Shown here piece by piece: positions 28,201 through 37,200 of a stretch of DNA of 64,000 nucleotides. The stretch comes from Trinickia diaoshuihuensis (GTDB lineage: Bacteria; Pseudomonadota; Gammaproteobacteria; Burkholderiales; Burkholderiaceae). The translations under genes and the position numbers were made by a program. The stretch covers positions 1 through 64,000 of the forward strand of contig NZ_QUBS01000026.1 of assembly GCF_003390925.1 (NCBI RefSeq). The letters are read 5' to 3'. Every line of letters begins with the position of its first letter. The first letter of the stretch is position 1. The notes beneath the pieces were generated by a model. That model made no database searches, had not been told where the DNA came from, and was given only the letters and a program-made list of their open reading frames with translations.

Positions 28201-31200
28201 TCACCGTATCGGTATCGAACAGCGCGCTGTTGAATCGAAGCTCGAGATCGATCGATGCCGACCGCCCGAATTGCGTAAACAAGAAAGAAAGGCCGCTTTC
28301 TGGGCCCGAGATCCAACGGATGGGGGCGGCGCTTCCGTCGATCTCCACACCGTGCCGCAAGAATAGCGTGTTGACGCTGACATCCGTCTGGCGCGGATCG
28401 AGCCGGCAGGCGCGTACCAGTTCGCCGTATGGGTAGGCCCCGTGCCGCAGGGCGCCTTTGAATGCCTCGCAAACGCAGGTCAATGCCGTTGCCGCCGTAC
28501 GCTGGGCGCCGATCTCGTCGAACTCCACATGCAGCGGCAGCACTTGTGCGAATTGCCCAGGAATATCGAGCGCTTCCCTCGCCCGATTAAGGAACGAGAT
28601 GCCGACGGTTACGTCGTGTCGTTGGCAGATCCGCGCGAGGTAGAGCGTCGTCATCGCGGTCAAGCATTCCGCCGGTGAGAGCGAGAGCATTTTGGCCGAG
28701 CCGGCCAGCTTGTCCCGCAGCGCCTGGGGTATCGAGCGACGAACCGAGGCCACGAGCGCGGGCACGTTCGTGTTGAAAGGGCGATCGGCCAATTGCGTGA
28801 CCAGCGGCGGGCTATCGATCTCGCCGCACCGGTCGCGCCAGTATTGCGCGTCCGCCGCGTAGGCCGGGGAGGCGAGATAGCGGTGCTCGGATGCGATGGT
28901 GTCGAGGAAGAAGCGATCGGTTTCGAACCGATGCGAGGGGTCGTCCTCGAGCACCGCGTAGTTCTTCGCGATTCGTTCGAACAGACGAATCGCCGACCAT
29001 CCATCGTTCTGCACGTGATGCGTGCGCAATGCGACGAGTGCGCCGTCGGCCGCTTCGAAAGTGGCGACGGCACAAGTCGTATCGGGGATCGTCGCGCATA
29101 AACGATAGTGCCAGTCTTGCACGACCTGCCATGCCTCGTCGTCCGCAATGGGGCGCCGCAGTTGAATTCGCTCGTGCAGCGTGACGGGGGCGAAAGTTTC
29201 GCGTTGCAGTCCCAACGCGTTCCATTCGAGCCGGAAGGACTGATTTTGCGTGACCAGCGCGAGAGCGGCCTGCGCAAGCCGATCGCGATCGATCGTCGCG
29301 GGGCAGCGCATGACGGCGACCGAAGAAAACGCCGTGCCCCGCGGGGCGGCTTGCTCGCGCAACCATAGCGATTGCTGTGAAGCCGATAGCGGATACCATG
29401 CGCCCGCGGCCGACGCGGGCCTATCGACGAGACGCCCGACGGCGTCGCCGTGCGGGCCGCGTCGAGCAGCGGACAGGCTTGCCTCCCAGAGCGAATCGAG
29501 CGAGCTTTGCGGATGCGTCGAGCCGTGCGCGAGCAGTTCCACATAGAGCGCGGCGATCGCCTCGACACTGGACTCGTCGAATAGGTCCGCGCTATAGATG
29601 ACGTTGCCGATCAAAGCATCGCCGTGCGTTTCGAAGATGACAGCGAGGTCGGCGCCGCGTGCCACCTCTTCGCGCGCGATCGGCTCGACTGAAAGACCGG
29701 CGAACGAAGTACGGGTTTCGGCCATGCCGTGCTGAAGCTGGCAGAACACCTGGAAAATCGGATCGTATGACGACGAGCGAGGCGGATGGACGGCCGCGAC
29801 GATATCGGCGAACGGCAGCGCGGCGATATCGAGCGCGGATAGCAGCGTATCGGCGGCGGCCTCCCAATGCTCGGCCAGTGCCGCATTCGATCGGACGCGA
29901 TGTCGAAGGGCGATCGTATTGACGAAGAGGCCGACCATCGATTCCGTGCCGGCCGCATCGCGCCCCTCGGCGACGGTCCCGATCGTGATTTCTCGGCTAT
30001 GCGCGAGGCGGGCGCAGAGCAGAGCCAGCATCGTCTCGAGCACGATGAAAGGGGTGATGCGATGCGCCGCCGAGGCGCGCCTGATATCGTCGATGAGTCC
30101 CGCGGGAAATCTCAACGCAACCCGGCCCGCGTTGCTCGACATGACAGTGGGGCGTGGCCGGTCGGCCGGAAGATCCACGCGGGCAGGGGCGCCGGCGAGC
30201 GTCTCTTGCCAGCGGTGCTGTAGGGCGGCGACACGCTGCGCGTCGAGTGCTTGCCGCTGCCAGGCGGCGTAGTCGCGATACTGCAACTCGGGCGGCGCGA
30301 GGTTGGGCGCGCGGCGTTCGGCCAGTGCTTCGTAGGCCGATGCGAAGTCGCGCCAGATGAGCGTCCATGATGCCGCATCGACGGCGATGTGATGGACCGC
30401 AATGAGGAGGATCGCCCGTGAAGAGCCGTCGGCGAACAGCGTGGCGCGAAAGATCGGTCCGGTAAAGCAGTCGGGCGTCTCGGCCGCCGCGCGTTGTGCC
30501 AAGCGCAGTCCCTCGGCATCCGTATCGGTCACTCGCCGGATTTCGAGCTTGAATTGGCCGGGCGCGCCGATGACCGGGCGAACGATGCCCGTGGCGGCGT
30601 CGGTCTCGTAATGCGTGCGCAGAATTTCGTGGCGGTCCACCACGGCTCGCAACGATCGATCGATCCACTCGTGATCGGCTACGCCTGATAGCAGGAGCAG
30701 GTTCGACGAATTGAGCATCCCGCGCCGCGACGAGGACGCTTCGATCGCGAGCGCGCGGGCTTCCGCGAAGGACAACGGCAACTCGCCGCTCCGATCGACG
30801 CGGACGATGCGGTCGAGCGGATCGGCGACGTCGATCGCGGCAATGGCAGCGGTCAGTTGAGCGATCGTCGGGGCCTCGAACACGGTCCGCAGCGCGACGG
30901 TCTTGCCCATCATCGCATTGAGCCTGGCAATCATGCGCATGGCGACGATCGAATGCCCGCCCAACTCGAAGAAGTCGTCGTGCCGGCCGATCCGATCGAC
31001 GTGAAGCAACTCGGCCCATAGTGCGGCTAATGTTTGCTCGATTTCTCCGCGTGGTGCCTCATAGTCTCGGCGAGCGAACGCTTCGTCGGTCGGAGCGGGC
31101 AGCGCGCGGCGATCGAGCTTGCCGTTGGCCGTCACCGGTAATGAGGCGAGCCGGACGAAGGCGACCGGCACCATATACTCCGGCAACTTGGATTGAAGAT

Positions 31201-34200
31201 AGGTGCGGAGTTGATGGGTCAGATTCTCCGGTGCCGCGCTCTCTTGTGTCTCATTCGCCGTGATGTAGGCGACGAGGCGCGGCTCGCCGTTGCCGTCTTC
31301 TCCGGCAAGGACGACCGCTTCGCGCACCGACTCGTGCTGGGCGAGCTGCGCTTCGATTTCCCCGAGTTCGATACGCAGGCCGCGGATCTTGACCTGATGA
31401 TCGTTACGGCCGAGAAAGACGATGTTGCCGTCGGGGAGATAGCGGGCGAGATCGCCGGTGCGATACATCCGAGCGTAGGGCTTGCCGGCGGCCGATGCGA
31501 ACGGGTCGGCTAGGAAGCGCTCGGCCGTGAGTTCGGGCCGATTCAAATAGCCGCGCGCAACGCCCACACCACCGATATAGAGTTCGCCGACCGCGCCGAC
31601 GGGAACCGGTTCACCGCGCTCGTCGAGCAGATAGATCCGCATGTTGTCGATGGGTTTTCCGATCGGCACGATGTCGGCGTCGAGCGAAGCGGGGCAACTC
31701 CAGGCGGCGACGTCGATAGCCGCTTCGGTGGGGCCGTATAGGTTATGCAGATCGGCGCCGGGCAACAGGTTCCGGCATCGGCGCACGGTGGCGGCGGGCA
31801 ACGCCTCGCCGCTGCAGACGATACGGCGCAGCGACGTGCACTGGGCGGCGCCGGGCGCTTCGAGGAAGCTGCCGAGCATGGAGGGAACGAAGTGCGCGGT
31901 GGTGACGCGCTGCTCGGCGATGAGTGAAGCGAGGCGGTCCGCATCTCGATGAATACCGGGCGGGGCGATGCACAGCGTTGCGCCGTTCGCGAGCGTCCAA
32001 AAGAATTCCCAGACGGAGACGTCGAAGCTGAACGGCGTCTTTTGCAGCACGACGTCGTCGGCTTGGAGGCGATAGGCGCGTTGCACGACGTCGTCGGCTT
32101 GGAGGCGATAGGCGCGTTGCATCCAGACGAGACGATTGACGAGTGCGCGATGCTCGTTTTGCACGCCCTTGGGCATCCCGGTCGAACCGGATGTGTAGAT
32201 GACGTAAGCCAGGTGCCGTGAGGTCAAGCCTAGGTTTTCGGCAAGGGGATTGCCGACCGGCGCCTCGTGCTCCCCGGTTTCGAACTCGTCGAGGTCGATC
32301 ATCGGCGGCGACTTGGGCAGCGCCTCCGTCGTTGCGCGAGAAGCGCCATCGACGAGCACCAGCATCGGGTCTGCGTCGCTCAGAATATATGCGAGCCGTG
32401 CGCTCGGATAGCTCGGGTCCAGTGGGACATAGGCGCCGCCCGCCTTGAGGGTAGCCAGCAAAGCGACCACCATGGCGATGCCGCGCTCGGCGCACACGGC
32501 CACGAGCGAGTCCGGACGCACGCCATGTTCGATCAAGCGATGGGCGAGTCGATTGGCGCGCGCGTTCAGTTGCGCATAGGTCAAACGCCGATCGCCGAAT
32601 ACGACGGCGGTCGCGTGAGGCGTCTCGTCGGCTTGCCGCTCGAACAGGTGATGCATGCACTGCATCGACGGGAATGGGCGATCGGTCGCGTTCCATTCGT
32701 CGACGAGGCGATACCGTTCGCTTGCCGGTAACGTGAGGAGCCGATCGACGGGATCGCCGGATGCCTCCTCGAGCGCGGCGCCAATTCGCTCGAGCGCATG
32801 TTCCAGGTAGCCGCACAGTTGCGTCGGCGAAGCGGGATCGACCGCCTGTGCGCTGAGGCTCAGCGTATGTCCGTCGTCGTCGATCGACATCGCAAGGGGG
32901 TAGTTCGTTCGCTCATATCCGCCGAACCATTGAACGCCCGGTATCGAGCCGGCGACGCGATGCGGCACGGATGAATTGTGCCGATAGTTCAGGATCGCGT
33001 TGAACAACGGCGTGCTCGCCCCGGCGGGGCTGCACCGTTGCGCCAGCGCGAGCGAGGCATGCTCGTGCGCCAGCAACTGCGTCAGCCGTTGTTGCGCGGT
33101 GCGCGCGGCGTGCTCGACGCTATCCGCGCCGATATCGATGCGCAGCGGGAGGGTGTTGATGTACAAGCCCATCGCGCGCTCGACGTTCGAGCCGGCGGCC
33201 ATGCGCCCGAACAACACCGTGCCGAACACGACCTTCTTTTCGCCGCTGACGCAGGCCAGTACGGCGGCCCAGCCGAGATGGCAGAGCGCGGCTACGCTGA
33301 CACCGAGGCGGCGCGCTTGCTTGCGAAGCCGTTCGCAGAGTTCGGCGGGTAATGTACGCCTAGCCTCGATCGTTTGTGTGCCGTCGTAGCGCACGCTCGA
33401 GAGCCCGTAGGGCAACGTCGGCGCATCGATATCCGCCAGCATCTGCCGGAAGAATGCTTCGTGAGCGTGCGGCGGCATGCCCAAGCGGGCCTGCGCAACG
33501 AGGCCGCGGTAGGGAATGGGTTCGGGCAATTGCGCTTCACGGCCGCCGAGCACGCCTTGCACTTCGGCGTGCATCAATTCGAGCGTGCTGTGATCGCCCA
33601 CCATGTGATGCAGCAAGACGAGCGCTTGCCAACCGCCCAGAGCCCCGCCATCCGGTGCGAGGACGAAGCGCAGCAACGGTGCGCAAGTCAGGTCCATTCG
33701 ATAGCGGTTCGCATTGAAGCGTTGCCGCAATTGTTCGCTGACGGGCCCTTCGTTCGAGTCGAAGGACAGCGTCTCGACGGGCAATGGCGCTTTGCGATAG
33801 ACGATCTGAACGGCTTGCGAGAGTCCATCCCAAGCGAACGCGGTGCGGAGTACGTCATGCCGATCGACCACACGTTGCATCGCCGCGAGATACCGGTCGA
33901 GCGTAGCGCGGTCGGCGAAGTGCATCTGTGCGCTGAGCAGATACGGATCCGCGGCTTCACTCATCAGATGGTGAAAGAGGATACCGTCTTGCAGCGGCGC
34001 GAGTGCGTAGATGTCCTGAATGTTGTCGATGCCGCCCGGCACGCGCGCGACGATTCGGTCGATTTCCGGCTGCGACAAATCGGCGAGCGGCAACGCGTCG
34101 GGCGCGATGACCGACGTGCCAGGCACGATCCGGTTAGGCGGCACGACGATGCCCGGCTCGTGGGTGCGTTCGTCTTGTAGCGACGCGGCCAGCTCGGCCG

Positions 34201-37200
34201 GCGTGGGATGCTGGAACAATGCGCGGCTGGCGATGGCCCAGCCTTGCCGGCGCAGCCGTTCGATTGCCTGGATGGCCAGCAGCGAGTGACCGCCGAGCGT
34301 GAAGAAGTTGTCATGGCGGCCGATACGATCGACGTTGAGCAAGTCGCTCCAAATCGCCGCGATCAAGCGTTCGGTTTCAGTTTCCGGCGTGTCGTCGCCG
34401 TGGTGCACGAACGCATGCTCGGATGGGGCGGGCAGGGCGTTTCGATCGAGTTTTCCGTTGGGCGTCAACGGTAATGCCTCGAGCGGCACGAACGCCGCGG
34501 GCAGCATGTACTCGGGCAGCCGTGTTTGGAGGTGCGCGCGAAGTACGCCGGCGAGCCCGGACACGTGAGTGCCGGTCGGCCGCGCAACGACGTAAGCGAC
34601 CAAACGTGTCTCACCGCGCGCGTCACGGACCGCGGCCACGGCTGCCTCGCGGACGCTCGCGTGGCTGAGCAATTGCGTTTCGATTTCGCCGGGTTCGATC
34701 CGAAAGCCGCGGATTTTCAGTTGTTGATCGTTACGGCCGAGGAAGACGATGCGGCCGTCGGGCAGATAGCGGCCTAGGTCGCCCGTGCGGTACATGCGGG
34801 CATGGGGCTTGCCCGCGGCGCGCGCGAACGGGTCGGGAAGGAAGCGTTGGGCGTCGTCTTCGGGCCTGTTCAGATAGCCGCGTGCGACGCCGGCTCCGCC
34901 AATGTAGATCTCTCCGGTTGCCCCCGGCGGCACCGGCTCGCCGTGCGCATCGAGCAGATAGATGCGCGCGTTATCGATCGGCCGGCCGATCGTATGAACG
35001 GTTTCTTCCGCAAGGATGGGGCCGTATGTCGCCACGACGGTCGCTTCGGTGGGACCGTAGTTGTTGATCAACTGCACGGACGCGGGCAGCGGCGCGGGGA
35101 GGGCCGTGAATCGATCGCCGCCGATGAGCAGGCGCCGCAGCCCGGCGGGTAAGCCCGCTTGGATCGCAAGCAAGGCGAGCGGCGTGACGAGAAAAGCGCA
35201 ATCGATACGTTGGCTACGCCACCACTCGAGCATGGCGGTCGTATCGCCGGCGATATCGGCCGGCGGTAGCAGCAGTGTCGCGCCGCAACTCAGGGCAGGC
35301 CATATTTCCCAGGCGGTGGCGTCGAACGCGATCCCCGCGGTGCTCGTCGTTCTGCTGCCCGGTTGCAGCTCGAAGCGGCGCACGTGCCAGGCGATGAGGT
35401 TGTCCAGTTGCCGATGCTCGACCATGACGCCCTTGGGTGTGCCGGTCGAACCTGAGGTGTAGATCACGTACGCGAGGTGATTCGAGGTCAGCCCGATCGG
35501 CTTGGGCGACGGATTGGCCATCGAAGCCCGGCCCCACGCCGGCTCGGTTGCATCGAGTTCGATGATGGGGGCGCTGGTTCCAAGCAGCTCGGACACCGTC
35601 CGCCGGTGGGCTCGATCGACGAGCGTGGCCAGCGGTGCGGCGTCGTTCAGGATATGGGCGATCCGCGCCGCGGGATAGCCGGGGTCGATCGGCACATAGG
35701 CACCGCCCGCTTTGAGGACGGCCAGCAATCCGATGATGAGATCGACGCCGCGAGATGCGCATAACGCGACGCGGGTATCGGGACGCACCCCAAGTTCGAT
35801 CAGATAGTGAGCGAGGCGATTGGCGCGCGCATTCAGTTCCGCATACGTCACGCGTTGATCGCCGCATTCCACCGCGGTGGCATCCGGCGTACGTTCGACT
35901 TGCCGCTCGAACTGCTCGTGCACGCACAGATGAGCGGGATACTCGGCGTCGGTCGCATTGAACTCCTCGAGTAAGCGCTTGCGCTCGACCGTATCGAGCA
36001 GCGTCATGCGCCCGATGGGCCGGCATGGATCAGCCAGCGCTTCCTCGATAAACCGCACTATTCGCCGGGCGTGGGCGGATACAGTCGGCTCATCGTGCAA
36101 GCGCGCATTGCCGTCGACGTGCAGTTCGAACGATGCCGTTCCGGGCTGCCCGATCACCGTAACCGCGAAGTCGTTCACCATGCCGTTCGACAGCGAATGC
36201 AGCGTGGCTTCGCCGCCGCCGAAACGGAACGAATTGTCGAAAGCGATGATATTGATGCGCGGGCCGAAGATCGGCGCGCGCGATGCGCCGGTCATCTGCC
36301 GGATGTCCTTGATCCGATACTGCTGGTGCTTCAAATGTTTGAAGATATCGGCGGCGACTCGCTCCGATAGCTCGACGAGATTGTCCTCGGCACGCATCGG
36401 GATGTGCAGCGGCAGCACGTTCGCGAAAGAGCCGGGGGTATCGCGCGTCTCCTTGGAGCGAGCGGCGACGGGGAAATCGAAGACGCTCGCGCGTCCGCCC
36501 GTATAGCGGAACAGATAGGCGGCGATGATCGCCGTGAGTACCTGCGGCCATTTGCCGATCCGCTCCTCGGCGCGCAGCAGTTCCTCGGCCAGCGGACCGG
36601 GGATGTGAATCGAGCTGCGCACGAACGCTCCGGTCGAATCGGGCGGTCCGCCGTTAATCGTCGCCGGCTCGGGCAGCGTTGCCGCGTATTCGCGCCAATA
36701 GGCTTGATCGGACGCGTAGCGTGGCGACGTGCGATATCGATCGTCGCTATCCAAGACGGTTTCGACGGGCGCGAAACCGCAGAGCGGAACCGGGCGCACC
36801 TCGATCAGCGCGTTGTAAACCGCTTCGACGCGCCGGGTCGCGAGCGTCACGCTCATTCCGTCCATGACGATGTGGTGATAGCGCTGATACCAGACGTAGT
36901 GCCGTTCACCGAGCTTGAAGAGCCGATGCACCATCAGCGGACCGGCGACGAGATCGAACACGTTCGCCGCCAAGGCCTGCATCGCCGATAGGGCCGCCGC
37001 GAACGGATCGGCCGCGGCGGACAGATCGATATGTTCGAACGGAAGTTCGGGCGGCACGCCGCGCCACTGTGCCGGCGCGGATTCACGATCGATAAAACGA
37101 AAATGGAGAATCTCGGCTTCCGCTACAAAATATCGTAGTGAGCGTTCGAATACGGCTGGATCGATCTGTCCATGAATGACCGTATATCCGCCGCTGTCAT

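Noticed and set aside
29460..30790. C3 as an interface domain that recruits a hydroxylase, or as an epimerase
   Set aside because: No hydroxylase gene is nearby, epimerase hallmarks are absent, and the LFVNTIALR block is that of a condensation domain; the tandem fits the icosalide scheme better.
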